Below are positions 42,235-51,710 of a DNA stretch of 64,000 bases, piece after piece. Each line of letters starts with the position of its first letter. Position 1 is the stretch's first letter. This DNA comes from an uncultured Collinsella sp. (lineage in GTDB: Bacteria; Actinomycetota; Coriobacteriia; Coriobacteriales; Coriobacteriaceae), in NCBI GenBank assembly GCA_958451615.1, contig CAUDQR010000008.1, forward strand, positions 1 to 64,000, written 5' to 3'. The notes under the pieces are model-generated. The model saw only the letters and a program-made list of their open reading frames with translations. It was not told where the DNA came from and did no database searches. The position numbers and the translations under genes are program-made.

Positions 42235-42550
42235 CAAGATCAAGTTCGGGCGCTTCGTCCACAGCGACGCGGGAGTCATCGCCGTCACGAAGGGCGCGGG
42301 CGTCCGCGCCTGGGTGGCGACCGAGACCGCCCGCCTCGCGGCGAGGGCCAACGCCGAGGCCGCATCGCACCACGTGCCGTCAGGCTACCGCAGGTCCCTC
42401 GAGAAGAAATACCCGGGGACATTCGACAGCGCCCCCTACGCGGGCGTCGTCAAGTCGGGCTCCTGCGACACCTTCGGCGTCGTAAGCGCCGCGACCCCGG
42501 CAGGCGCCTACGACCAGAACCGCAACCACACGCTCGACCACCTGCTCTAA
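42227..42550 (+). CDS. HK97 gp10-like tail completion protein
   Basis: 107 residues, overlapping the previous gene by 8 bp. A short basic protein with RAWVATETARLAARANAEAA and a YAGVVKSGSCDTFG core, in the slot of HK97 gp10/neck proteins. Family match is weak, position strong. Confidence 0.6.
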   Translation: MADKIKFGRFVHSDAGVIAVTKGAGVRAWVATETARLAARANAEAASHHVPSGYRRSLEKKYPGTFDSAPYAGVVKSGSCDTFGVVSAATPAGAYDQNRNHTLDHLL

Positions 42551-42559
42551 GGAGGAAAC

Positions 42560-42928
42560 GTGCCGAGACTCAACGTGATGGGCGAGCTCAGGGCGATCCT
42601 CGAGTCCTCCCTGGGCGGCGTGCCCGTGCGGGTCGACCTGCCCGCCGAACGGCCGGGGACCGTCGTGGTGGTCCGCCGGTGCGGGGGCGCGCGGCAGGAC
42701 GCGCTCGTGGACTCGCCGCAGGTCGAGGTCATCATGTGGGCCCCGACAGAGGCCAGGGCCGAGGAGCTCGCCGAGCTCGTGGGCGACGCGATGTCGCACC
42801 TGCCGTTCGCGCGGGGCTTCTGCGCCTGCGAGGAGCTCGAGATGCGGACCGACTACGACTACCTCGCCCGGTCCCCGCGCTGGTACGCGCTGTACCGACT
42901 GAAGACATACCAACCGAAAGAAGGATAA
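42560..42928 (+). CDS. Tail terminator protein
   Basis: 122 residues from a GTG with RBS aggagg. The alpha/beta pattern (LRAILESSLGGVPVRVDLPA, then VEVIMWAPTEARAEELAELV, ending YALYRLKTYQ) fits gpU/gp17-type tail terminators that cap the tail tube. It is directly followed by the major tail protein. Confidence 0.7.
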   Translation: MPRLNVMGELRAILESSLGGVPVRVDLPAERPGTVVVVRRCGGARQDALVDSPQVEVIMWAPTEARAEELAELVGDAMSHLPFARGFCACEELEMRTDYDYLARSPRWYALYRLKTYQPKEG

Positions 42929-43561
42929 ATGGCATCCAACAACGAAGAGGCCAAGATTGCCCTCGCGTCAGAGGACGCGACCCCCGCGGCCGATATCGAC
43001 CCCTCGCTCGTAACCACCGGCTCACCCGTCGAGGGCGGCTGCGTGTACACGAGCTTCAAGGCCAAGCCGACGCTCCCGGCCGACGCCATGACCAAGATCT
43101 CCACGCTCACCGACCTCGTGTCGCTGGGCGACCTGTCGCCCGACGGCTTCACGGCCTCCAAGGGCGTGACGGTCAACGAGTTCCAGGGCTGGCACCAGTC
43201 CATCGTGCTCACCAAGGTCTCCGAGGAGAAGCACCAGTACAAGATGGTCTTCATCGAGTCCGTCCGCTCCTCCGTCGCCAAGCTGCGCTACGGCGCCGAC
43301 AACGTCGAGACGAACGAGGACGGAACGTTCAGCCACATCAAGGCCGTCGCCAACTCCGACGTGCGCGTCCCGCTCGTCATCGACGAGCTCGAGGACACTG
43401 GCAACCTCCGCCGCACCGTCATCCCGCGCGTCTCCATCGACTCCTGCGACGACGTCGAGCACAAGCCCGGCGGACTGGTCCAGTACGGCTTCACCTTCAC
43501 GGTCCTCAAGACCGCGGACAAGCCGCTGTTCGACATCTACCGCGCCAAGCCCGCAGCGTAG
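42929..43561 (+). CDS. Major tail (tube) protein
   Basis: 210 residues. Beta-rich, with TTGSPVEGGCVYTSFKAKPT at the start and a later VIPRVSIDSCDD strand. It sits between the terminator protein and the tail assembly chaperone, where the tube protein always lies in siphoviruses. A strong hairpin follows the gene. Confidence 0.82.
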   Translation: MASNNEEAKIALASEDATPAADIDPSLVTTGSPVEGGCVYTSFKAKPTLPADAMTKISTLTDLVSLGDLSPDGFTASKGVTVNEFQGWHQSIVLTKVSEEKHQYKMVFIESVRSSVAKLRYGADNVETNEDGTFSHIKAVANSDVRVPLVIDELEDTGNLRRTVIPRVSIDSCDDVEHKPGGLVQYGFTFTVLKTADKPLFDIYRAKPAA

Positions 43562-43583
43562 GCGACGGCGCCATAACGAGAAC

Positions 43584-43612
43584 GCCGCCCCGGTCCTGCC
43601 GGGGCGGCCCTT
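43584..43612 (+). terminator. Hairpin after major tail gene
   Basis: gccgccccgg (43584-43593) pairs perfectly with ccggggcggc (43599-43608), followed by CCTTT. It probably attenuates transcription after the highly expressed tube gene. Confidence 0.7.
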
Positions 43613-43627
43613 TACCTAGGAGGAAAG

Positions 43628-44017
43628 ATGAACAAGGACTACCTGGCAATGATGGACGAGGGCGAGCTCGAGGCATACGCCAAGGTCCTCGGCTTCACGA
43701 CCGCCGCCGCGCAGACGGCGGCCGACAAGGCGAAGCTCATCGAGCAGAAGCGAGGACGCTGCGCCGAGCTGACCGTTCTCGGCATCGCCATGAGCATTCC
43801 CGTCAAGCGAGCGCACGACCGCCGCTTCATCGACGCCATGAACAAGGAGGACCGCACGACCGAGGAGCTCGACGGGGCGTTCCGCTTCCTCCTCGGCGAC
43901 GAGCAGTACGCGAGCCTCATGGAGGCCGTGACCGAGGACGACGGCACGCAGGACGACGATGCGCTGGGCTACGCCTACAACAAGCTGCTCTACTCGGCCG
44001 AACTAAAAAACTTCTAG
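43628..44017 (+). CDS. Tail assembly chaperone, short form (gpG-like)
   Basis: 129 residues with RBS taggagg. Acidic and helical (MDEGELEAYAKVLGFTTAAA), as in lambda gpG-type chaperones that coat the tape measure. It ends at a TAG only 4 nt after the slippery sequence A-AAA-AAC. Most ribosomes should make this form. Confidence 0.85.
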   Translation: MNKDYLAMMDEGELEAYAKVLGFTTAAAQTAADKAKLIEQKRGRCAELTVLGIAMSIPVKRAHDRRFIDAMNKEDRTTEELDGAFRFLLGDEQYASLMEAVTEDDGTQDDDALGYAYNKLLYSAELKNF

Positions 44018-44385
44018 AGCTCGCCGACCTCGAGGAACGCCACCTGCCCCTGCTCAGGCACGACTTCAGGGCCTACTACGGCTGCTGCTACGACGAGGTC
44101 GGCGCCGCCGAGGCGTACGACCTCGTGAGGACGCTGCCGGACGGGTCGCTCACCGTGGCGGCCCTCCACCCGGAGCGCAGCTGGACCCAGGAGCAGCACC
44201 TGACGGCGGACGTCGTGGACAGCGTCTACGCGGCGGCGACCGCGCTGTGCGGCGGCAAGGCATCGGAAGCCCCGAGGGTGCCCCGCCCGCGGGACGTGGC
44301 CGCCGCCGGCGCCGCGGCAGAGCGCGCGGCGTCGGTGCGCGCCCGCATCGAGAACACCGAGTGGGTGGAGGTGACGGATGGCTGA
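43628..44385 (+). CDS. Tail assembly chaperone, -1 frameshift fusion (gpGT-like)
   Basis: After a -1 slip at 44005-44011 translation continues as KLLELADLEERHLPLLRHDF and ends at 44385, adding about 125 residues. The extension ends inside the tape measure start (ATG 44378), the usual arrangement. The short and long forms are expected in a fixed ratio and both are needed for tail length control. Position, frame and heptamer all agree; actual frameshifting is inferred. Confidence 0.82.
44005..44011 (+). promoter_or_regulatory. -1 programmed frameshift heptamer AAAAAAC
   Basis: The zero frame reads CTA-AAA-AAC-TTC-TAG, giving A AAA AAC, one of the best-known -1 slippery heptamers. A GC-rich segment follows that could form a stimulating stem. 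Confidence 0.85.
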
Positions 44386-47300
44386 GATCGGACGCGCGGA
44401 CCTGCTGATCGTCCCCAGGTTCGACAACCTCACCAAGTCGGTCGAGTCCGCGCTCGGCAAGTGCGAGGGGCAGGCGAGCAAGTCCGGCTCCAGCCTCGGC
44501 AAGAGCACGGGCTCCGGGTTCGGGAAGGGGCTGGCCGGCTCCGGCGCGATGATAGGCGCCTTCTCGACGCTCACGTCGAAGGCCATGGACTCCATCTCGT
44601 CCCATGTCGGGTCGGCGATCAGCCGCTTCGACACGCTTAACAACTACCCGAAGGTCATGCGGTCCCTCGGGTACTCCGCCGATTCCGCCAACGCGTCTAT
44701 CGGCAAGATGTCCGACCGCCTGTCGACCCTGCCCACCAGGCTCGACGACATGGTCTCGGTCGTCCAGGGCATCACCGCCACGGTCGGCGACATCGACAAG
44801 GCCACCGACGTCGGACTCGCGCTCAACGACATGCTCATCGCCTCGGGCAGCTCGACCCAGCTGTGCGCGGCGGCGATGGAGCAGTTCCGCCAGATCCTCT
44901 CCAAGGGCAAGCCCGAGATGGAGGACTGGCGCTCGCTTACGACGGCCGCGCCTGGCCAGATGGACCAGCTGGCGAAATCCATGCTCGGCCCCACGGCAAA
45001 CGCCAACGACCTGTACGCAGCGCTCGGTGGCGGGGGCAAGGACCCGACCATCACGCTCGACCAGCTCATGGACAAGATGGTCGAGCTCGACACGCAGGGC
45101 GGCGCGAGCTTCGCGTCCTTCAAGGACCAGGCCGAGACCGCGGCCGGCGGCGTCCAGACGAGCATCCAGAACATGTCGAACTCCGTGACCAAGGGCGTCA
45201 CCGGGACGTTCGAGGCGATCGGCAGAAACAACATCGCCGGGGTGCTCGACGACGCGAAGGGCGCCGTGAACGGCTTCTTCAAGGTCGTCAACGGCGGAGT
45301 CTCCGCATCGATGCCCCTGGTCAAGCAGCTCTACGGCGGGTTCAAGGGCCTGGCGCCCGAGATCGTCTCGGGCGCGGCGGGCATCGCGGCGTGGCAGAAG
45401 GCGGTGCCCGTCCTCTCCGGCGTCGCGAGCGGCGTGGGCAAGGCCACCGAGGCGTTCAAGCTCGCCCGCGGGGGCGCCGGAACATTCGCCGAGTCGCTCG
45501 AGGCGGTGGGCATCGGCTTCAATCCGGTCGCGATCGGCTGCACCGTCGCGGCCGCCGGCATCGGCATACTCATCGAGAAACAGGTCGAGTGGCAGGCCCG
45601 CACGGACGCGCTCAACAAGGCCACGACCGGCCTGGTCGACGCGGCCTCAAACACCGCGGCGCTCGATTCCTACGCCGGCAGGGTCGAGAATGTAGGCAAG
45701 AAGTCCAGCTTCTCCGCCATGTCCGTCGACGAGCTCGCCGAGTCGATCGGCAAGCACGTCGACGCCATGAACGAGAACACGAGGGCCGCCGAGTCGCAGA
45801 TCGCGCAGCTCAACACCGCGCAGCAGATCATCGACAACTATGCCGGCAAGACCGACCTGTCCACCGACGCCCAGGGCAGGCTCACGTGGGCGCTGCAGCT
45901 GCTCAACGACCAGCTCGGGCTCAACATCTCGGCGCAGGACGTGGCGAACGGGCAGTACGTCGACGCGGACGGCAACGTCAAGAACCTCAAGCAGTCCATC
46001 GACGAGCTCGTCGCATCCAAGAAGAAAGACGCCGAGGTGAGCGCCCTCACGGCGAACCTCACCGAGGCGTACCAGGCGCAGTCCGAGGCGGCAAACACGC
46101 TCGCCTCCAAGACGAAGCCCTACCAGGACCGCCTGAAGGAACTCGCCAAGACCTACCCGGAGCTCACCAAGGGCGAGCTCGAGGCGCTCGCCTGCACCGA
46201 AAAGGTCGGCAGGGAGTACAACGAGGCGAAGAAGCAGTTCGACTCCGCCTCGGAGAGCATCGACGTGCTCAACGGCAAGCTCGGAGACGCCGCGCTGACC
46301 TCGCAGGAGGCCGGCAGCACCTTCGAGCACTTCGCCCAGGCGCAGCTGACGCTCTTCCAGGCGCAGCTCTCGGCCAACGGCGAGACCCTGTCCGCCGTCT
46401 CCGGCTCTCTCACGCAGCTCGGCGTCGACACCGAGCAACTGGCGAGCCTCAGCGACGACCAGCTCGCCAAGCTGGCTCAGGACTACGACGGTACCGCCCG
46501 CTCCATCGTCGACGACCTCGACGGGTGGGGCGTATCGATGGCCGAGGGCGCCGCCTCGACGGTCCGCGCCGCGAGCCAGATCCAGGCCGCGCTCGAGGAC
46601 ATGGGCGGCAAGTTCAAGAAGGCGTTCTCGAAGGAGAACATCGACTTCGGCGCGTTCTCGGACGCCTGCGCCGCCGCCGGCGTGTCGACCGAGACGCTCA
46701 ACAGCATCGGCTCCGCCAACCTCGCCGCGCTCGCCGGCAACTTCAACGGCAACATCGACCAGATGGTGTGGGCCGTCCAGAACTACAACGCGCAGCCCAT
46801 CGTCGACAAGAACGGCAACGTTACCGTCAACCAGGCCCAGCTCATGGACGCCCAGGGCAACGTTTACACCTGGAACGGCTCGCAGCTGATGGACAAGAAC
46901 GGCGTCGTCGACGTGAGCGTCGGCGACCTGCGCGACGCCCAGGGCAACCTCGTGACTTGGAACGGCACGGCTCTCCAGTCCAAGAGCGCCAAGACAAAGG
47001 TCGACAAGAAGGAAGTCGACAGGGCGCAGACCTCGGTGGACAAGCTCAACGGCACCAAGCTCAAGAGCAAGGAGATGACCGCCAAGGCGAGCTACGGGAC
47101 GCTGCCGAAGTGCCAGTCTGCGATGCAGGCGGTGATGAACGAGCCGTTCCACTCAAGGTCGGCGACGATCACCACGACCTACGTGACCGTCAACAGGACG
47201 CGCAACGAGAAGGCCGCAGGCGGCATACGGCACGCCGATGGCGGCATCCGCATGCACGCGCACGGAGCCATCGTCGACGCGCCGGTGACCGGCTACCCGC

Positions 47301-47536
47301 TCGACTGGGTGGGCGAGGACGGCGCCGAGGCAATCGTGCCGCTCACCAACCGAAAGTACTCGGAGCCGTTCGCGGCGACCATCGCCGAGCAGATGGCAAA
47401 GCTCGGGGGCCAGCGCGGCGACGTCTACAACATCTACCTCGACGGGTCGGCCCTCGAGGTCGACGAGCGCGTCGCGGAGGCGCTCAGGGCGCTGGTCTCC
47501 GAACTCAAGAGGACCGTCAGGACCGGAAGGGGGTAG
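44378..47536 (+). CDS. Tail tape measure protein
   Basis: 1052 residues, the longest phage gene. Long helical segments with a tape-measure start (KSVESALGKCEGQASKSGSS and a Gly/Ala hydrophobic stretch) and the TMP-core block (FDTLNNYPKVMRSLGYSADS to LTTAAPGQMDQLAKSM). It has a hydrophobic central region (about 320-400) and repeats of DAQGN[V/L]-TWNG. Its length should set the tail length, roughly 150 nm by the usual 1.5 angstrom per residue rule. It follows the chaperone. Confidence 0.93.
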   Translation: MAEIGRADLLIVPRFDNLTKSVESALGKCEGQASKSGSSLGKSTGSGFGKGLAGSGAMIGAFSTLTSKAMDSISSHVGSAISRFDTLNNYPKVMRSLGYSADSANASIGKMSDRLSTLPTRLDDMVSVVQGITATVGDIDKATDVGLALNDMLIASGSSTQLCAAAMEQFRQILSKGKPEMEDWRSLTTAAPGQMDQLAKSMLGPTANANDLYAALGGGGKDPTITLDQLMDKMVELDTQGGASFASFKDQAETAAGGVQTSIQNMSNSVTKGVTGTFEAIGRNNIAGVLDDAKGAVNGFFKVVNGGVSASMPLVKQLYGGFKGLAPEIVSGAAGIAAWQKAVPVLSGVASGVGKATEAFKLARGGAGTFAESLEAVGIGFNPVAIGCTVAAAGIGILIEKQVEWQARTDALNKATTGLVDAASNTAALDSYAGRVENVGKKSSFSAMSVDELAESIGKHVDAMNENTRAAESQIAQLNTAQQIIDNYAGKTDLSTDAQGRLTWALQLLNDQLGLNISAQDVANGQYVDADGNVKNLKQSIDELVASKKKDAEVSALTANLTEAYQAQSEAANTLASKTKPYQDRLKELAKTYPELTKGELEALACTEKVGREYNEAKKQFDSASESIDVLNGKLGDAALTSQEAGSTFEHFAQAQLTLFQAQLSANGETLSAVSGSLTQLGVDTEQLASLSDDQLAKLAQDYDGTARSIVDDLDGWGVSMAEGAASTVRAASQIQAALEDMGGKFKKAFSKENIDFGAFSDACAAAGVSTETLNSIGSANLAALAGNFNGNIDQMVWAVQNYNAQPIVDKNGNVTVNQAQLMDAQGNVYTWNGSQLMDKNGVVDVSVGDLRDAQGNLVTWNGTALQSKSAKTKVDKKEVDRAQTSVDKLNGTKLKSKEMTAKASYGTLPKCQSAMQAVMNEPFHSRSATITTTYVTVNRTRNEKAAGGIRHADGGIRMHAHGAIVDAPVTGYPLDWVGEDGAEAIVPLTNRKYSEPFAATIAEQMAKLGGQRGDVYNIYLDGSALEVDERVAEALRALVSELKRTVRTGRG

Positions 47537-47539
47537 CAG

Positions 47540-49867
47540 ATGGCATCAGCGCAGACGACCAGGGGAGGCGTGACGTACTACACCGTCAACCTCTCCACGT
47601 CCGTGTCGAACGTGAACGACACCACGGCCCGCATCTACTGGACCGCCACCGTCGACTTCGGAGACTGGTACTACTACGGCGTGCGCCTGCACGTCAAGGT
47701 CGGCGGCGTCTGGCGCGCGTCGGGCGACGGCTACACGACCTCCTCCTGGAAGCGCGCCGTCACCGTCAGTGGGTACACCGACGCGGAGCGCAAGGACAAC
47801 GACTACGACGTCTGGGTCGAGGCGTACACCGAGTCCGTGGCAGTCAACGGCTACGGCGGGGTCGGCGCGACGACCTCCTGCGGCGAGGGCGCCAGGATCG
47901 GCAAGGTCCCGGCATACGAGCCCGCGGCCCCGACCGACCTCAGGGTCACGCGCTCGACCGACGGGACAACCGAGCTCGAGTGGGTCAACCACCCGGACGA
48001 CGATGCTAGGAAGTACTACGACGGCATCAACGTCTACCGCCATACCAACGGCGGCGACACCGAGAACCCCTACAACAGCGTCACGATCTCCAACTGGCGC
48101 GACACGTCGACATCGGCAAACAATTACTACGACTACGACGTAAGGGCGCGCTGGCGAGGCGGCACGTCGGAGAGAACGAGCTCCGTGCGCGTCTACAAGA
48201 CGCCCTCCCCACCGGCATCGGTCTCGCTATCGCGCTCCGGCGACGGCGAGGTCTCGCTGGTCGTCAGGGGTCCCGATATCCCGTTCTGGATTAGCGGCTT
48301 CGATGTCCGCGCGACCTCCGACGGCGGCAGGACCTACAAGCCCCGCGCCCTTACCGCCGACAGACAGGAGCCGGGCGTCTGGACCATGACCGACCCGTCT
48401 GCCGCGGCGGGAGAGAAGGTCGTCTACGAGGTCCGCACCTACCGCGAGGAGCCCGTGGCGGGCGCGGGGGACACCGTCTTCTCCGCGTGGACGGCATCCA
48501 ACGCAGTGGCGACGATCTGCCCGCCGTACGCGCCCGCCGTCTCCGGGGTCGACCCCGCCTACCCGACTGGGTCGACGGCGACCATCGGCTGGACGCGGAA
48601 CCACCCCGACGGGACAGCCCAGACGGCGGCGCAGATTGAGCTGGTCGGGCCCGATGGCAAGACCGTCCCGCACCACATCACCGGGCCCGCGTCGACGACA
48701 TCCCTGGCCCTGTCCGCGAAGGGCACCTACCGGCTACGCGTCCGCACCAAGGGCGCCGACCCCTCATGGGGAGCGTGGTCGGAGTACGCGGTGTTCAGGG
48801 TCGCCGACCCGCCGCAGGCGTTCTTCACGACCCCCGCGGAGGACGGCGAGGCCGTCGTCGAGCTCCCGCTGCGCGCCGCCTGGACCGCTGTCGACGAGAC
48901 CGGCATCACCTACCAGCGCCTGAGGCTGCTGCGCGGCGGCTCCGCGGTCATCGACACATCGGTCGCCGCGGGCGCGCGGTCGCACGAGATCGCCTCCGGC
49001 CTGGAGAACAGGTCCGCGTACGTCCTCGAGCTCACCGTCCGCGGCGGCTCGAGCCTGTCCACGACCGTCACCCGCTCGTTCTCGACCGACTGGCTCGTGC
49101 CCGCCACGCCCATCGTCAACGTCTCCTACAGCGACGCGCTCGCAGCCGTCGTCACGGTGCGCGACGGCATCTCGGAGTTCTCCGTCAGGGACCACAAGCT
49201 GCGCGGCCCCATGGCCATGACGCCCGAGGGCAACATCCGCATCAGGGGCGGCATGTCCATAAAGGGGACGCGCGCAACCGTCCACAGCCTCCCGCCGTGC
49301 GCCTCGTTCGATATCGAGCGCGTGCTCGCGGACGGCTCGAGGCTCCTGCTCGCGAGCGGCCTCAAGTCCGGGCAGAGCGTCATCGACCGCCTGCCGCCGC
49401 TCAACGTCGGGTTCTCCTACGTCGCGCGCGGCTACGCGGCCTCCGGAACCACCTCGACGACCGAGGTGGGGACCGTGTGCCCGTGCGACGGGTTCGCCCT
49501 CAACTTCGGGCCGGACGCCTCCGAGGTCGTCGTGGGCGACAGGAACATGGGCGGCCCGCCGCAGTACTCGGCGAGCCCCGAGCGCGAGCGCGACCAGTTC
49601 CACTTCGTCGGCGGCGGCCTGCCCATGGGGTTCGAGAGCGGCAACCTCTCGATGAAGGAGTCGATGGAGTTCACGATCGAGGAGGACGACTACCTGCGCG
49701 TCCGCGGCCTGTTCGGCCGCTACGGAAGCGCCTGGGTGCGACCCCATCTGGGCGACCGCGGCTTCGCCGCCGTCACGGGGACGCTCACCAGGTGCGCGCC
49801 TGAGGACTACAGGGTGTCCGTATCGACGAAGAGGGAGCGATGGAGGGAGCCCAACGGTGTCGGATGA
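47540..49867 (+). CDS. Tail protein with fibronectin-III-like repeats
   Basis: 775 residues, ATG 3 bp after the tape measure stop. A series of beta-sandwich repeats is visible (PAAPTDLRVTRSTDGTTELE, PSPPASVSLSRSGDGEVSLV, PPYAPAVSGVDPAYPTGS), fibronectin-III-like. The C-terminal ~200 residues look like a distal tail/hub domain. It probably builds the tail tip and may touch the host surface. The next gene overlaps it by 11 bp. Confidence 0.75.
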   Translation: MASAQTTRGGVTYYTVNLSTSVSNVNDTTARIYWTATVDFGDWYYYGVRLHVKVGGVWRASGDGYTTSSWKRAVTVSGYTDAERKDNDYDVWVEAYTESVAVNGYGGVGATTSCGEGARIGKVPAYEPAAPTDLRVTRSTDGTTELEWVNHPDDDARKYYDGINVYRHTNGGDTENPYNSVTISNWRDTSTSANNYYDYDVRARWRGGTSERTSSVRVYKTPSPPASVSLSRSGDGEVSLVVRGPDIPFWISGFDVRATSDGGRTYKPRALTADRQEPGVWTMTDPSAAAGEKVVYEVRTYREEPVAGAGDTVFSAWTASNAVATICPPYAPAVSGVDPAYPTGSTATIGWTRNHPDGTAQTAAQIELVGPDGKTVPHHITGPASTTSLALSAKGTYRLRVRTKGADPSWGAWSEYAVFRVADPPQAFFTTPAEDGEAVVELPLRAAWTAVDETGITYQRLRLLRGGSAVIDTSVAAGARSHEIASGLENRSAYVLELTVRGGSSLSTTVTRSFSTDWLVPATPIVNVSYSDALAAVVTVRDGISEFSVRDHKLRGPMAMTPEGNIRIRGGMSIKGTRATVHSLPPCASFDIERVLADGSRLLLASGLKSGQSVIDRLPPLNVGFSYVARGYAASGTTSTTEVGTVCPCDGFALNFGPDASEVVVGDRNMGGPPQYSASPERERDQFHFVGGGLPMGFESGNLSMKESMEFTIEEDDYLRVRGLFGRYGSAWVRPHLGDRGFAAVTGTLTRCAPEDYRVSVSTKRERWREPNGVG

Positions 49868-51431
49868 TATCTGGCTCGCGTCGTTCAGGACCTCCTACCG
49901 GTACGCCCGCGTTTCGCGGTCGACCGGCCTGGAGACCGGCGCCATCGAGTGCTTCACCGGCGGGAGCATCAGCCGCAACCAGGACACGGACACCTATGAG
50001 TCCGCATCGCTGGACTACGTCGGCAGGCTCGACATGGGCAACGACTTCGTGCGCATCTACCTCGACGCGGAGGACCCGATCTCGGGCGCGTCGCGCACCG
50101 TGTGCCTGGGGACCTTCGAGTGCTCGACGCCGTCCCGCACGGTGAGCGGCGAGGTGGCGACCGGCATCGCGACGCTCTACGGCAGACTCCACGACCTCGC
50201 GAAGGACGACTTCGACGAGCCGTACACCGTGCCGGCCGGCGCAAACGCGGTCTCCGCGGCCAAGGCGATCGCGGAGGGGTGCGGGCTCGAGGTGGTCGCG
50301 GAGCCGAGCGACTACACGCTGTCGACGGCATGGGTCTTAGGGATCGCCGCCACGGCGGACACGCCGGACAACAAGCTGGGCGCGGTCAATAGGCTGCTCT
50401 CCGCTGCAGGATTCAGGAGCGCGTCGACCGACGCCTACGGGCGCGTGCTGTTCAGGCGTTACCTGGAACCGGCGGCGAGGCCGATCGACCACACCTTCTC
50501 AGAGGGCGAGGACTGCCGGGTGCTTCCCGACCTCACCGACGAGCAGGACGACTTCGACGCGGTGAACGTGGTGCACGTCGACTTCGCTACCCAGGGCGAG
50601 AGCGTCAGGGGAACGGCCTCGGACGACAGCCCGCAGAGCGAGTGGTCGACCGTCTCCACGGGCCGCCGCATCGTGAAGCGGTACCAGTACAGCGACCTCC
50701 CGTCAGGGGAGAGCGTCATCGCCGGCGGCTCCTACCCGCTCGCCGGAGACGGCACCCACGACAGCGCGACCTTCAGGTGCAGCGGCGGCGGGGGGACCAT
50801 CGAGACCGTCGGCGTTTCCGGGTGCCCGATCGGCGGCATCAGCCAGGCGATCCGCATCACGAAGGGGTCGGGCTCCGGCGAGATCGGCATCGCCCAGGAC
50901 AAGATATTCCTCAAGAAGGGCCAGCCGTACACCGAGTCCGTTTACCTCTACGCGTCGCAGAGGGTGCAGGTGAGGGTCCAGCCAATCTGGCGCGAGGACG
51001 ACGGGGGAGAGACCGCGACGGTCGCCATCGGGCCAGGCTGGACGAGGCTGTCGCTCACGGCCACCCCGGCCAAGTCCGAGGAATACAGCGCGGGCTACAT
51101 CTACCTTGCCGCTAGCGCGCCGACCGGATCGTACATCGACGTAGCGCAGGTCAAGGTCGAGGAGGGCGTTGTGGCAACGCAGTTCGCGGTCGAGGCTGCG
51201 AACGAGAAGGCGGCGAGCCTGCTCGCCACCGAGTGCTCGGTCATCCGCCGCCCGATCATCACGGCGATCTTCAACCCGTCGGCGGACGTCTACTCGGCGT
51301 GCGCCATCAGGCTGCCGTCTGTCGGGATCGAGCTCGCCCGCGCCTGCATCCGGAAGATGGACCTCGAGCTCTCGATGGGATGCCCCATGAGGATCGAGCT
51401 CCGCATGTACATGAGGGGTGATGCCTCGTGA
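49857..51431 (+). CDS. Tail hub protein with carbohydrate-binding-like insert
   Basis: 524 residues from GTG 49857. The N-terminal half resembles siphovirus hub/Tal-type proteins (GGSISRNQDTDTYESASLDY, then YTLSTAWVLGIAAT). Residues about 280-440 form a jelly-roll segment (PIGGISQAIRITKGSGSGEI, then YTESVYLYASQRVQVRVQPI) like CBM4/9-type carbohydrate-binding modules. It may bind cell-wall glycans. Assignment is by gene order and fold pattern. Confidence 0.7.
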   Translation: MSDDIWLASFRTSYRYARVSRSTGLETGAIECFTGGSISRNQDTDTYESASLDYVGRLDMGNDFVRIYLDAEDPISGASRTVCLGTFECSTPSRTVSGEVATGIATLYGRLHDLAKDDFDEPYTVPAGANAVSAAKAIAEGCGLEVVAEPSDYTLSTAWVLGIAATADTPDNKLGAVNRLLSAAGFRSASTDAYGRVLFRRYLEPAARPIDHTFSEGEDCRVLPDLTDEQDDFDAVNVVHVDFATQGESVRGTASDDSPQSEWSTVSTGRRIVKRYQYSDLPSGESVIAGGSYPLAGDGTHDSATFRCSGGGGTIETVGVSGCPIGGISQAIRITKGSGSGEIGIAQDKIFLKKGQPYTESVYLYASQRVQVRVQPIWREDDGGETATVAIGPGWTRLSLTATPAKSEEYSAGYIYLAASAPTGSYIDVAQVKVEEGVVATQFAVEAANEKAASLLATECSVIRRPIITAIFNPSADVYSACAIRLPSVGIELARACIRKMDLELSMGCPMRIELRMYMRGDAS

Positions 51432-51673
51432 GCGCCATGCCGTCCCTGGCCGCGGACCTTGCCGATATCGTCGCCGGCCCTTCGGCGCCCGGCGTCTCGA
51501 TCGCCTACGGCACCGTCGTCGCGGCGGACTCCAGGACCGTCGACGTGCGCATCGGGGGCTCGGTTGTCGCCGGCATCTGCATGACGACGTCCTGTCGGGG
51601 CGCGGCGCCCGGTCAGCGCGCCATCCTCATCGGGTCGCCGCCGCTCTGGACGGCGATCGGGATCATCGCTTGA
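51428..51673 (+). CDS. Small tail-tip/spike-like protein
   Basis: 81 residues from GTG 51428, overlapping the hub stop. OB-fold-like pattern (VSIAYGTVVAADSRTVDVRI, then PGQRAILIGSPPLWTAIGII) as in gp138/gpV-type spike proteins. Probably part of the tail tip. Confidence 0.6.
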   Translation: MSAMPSLAADLADIVAGPSAPGVSIAYGTVVAADSRTVDVRIGGSVVAGICMTTSCRGAAPGQRAILIGSPPLWTAIGIIA

Positions 51674-51710
51674 TTATCGTGCGGGCGCAGGCCCGCGGAA
51701 GGGAAGCCGC

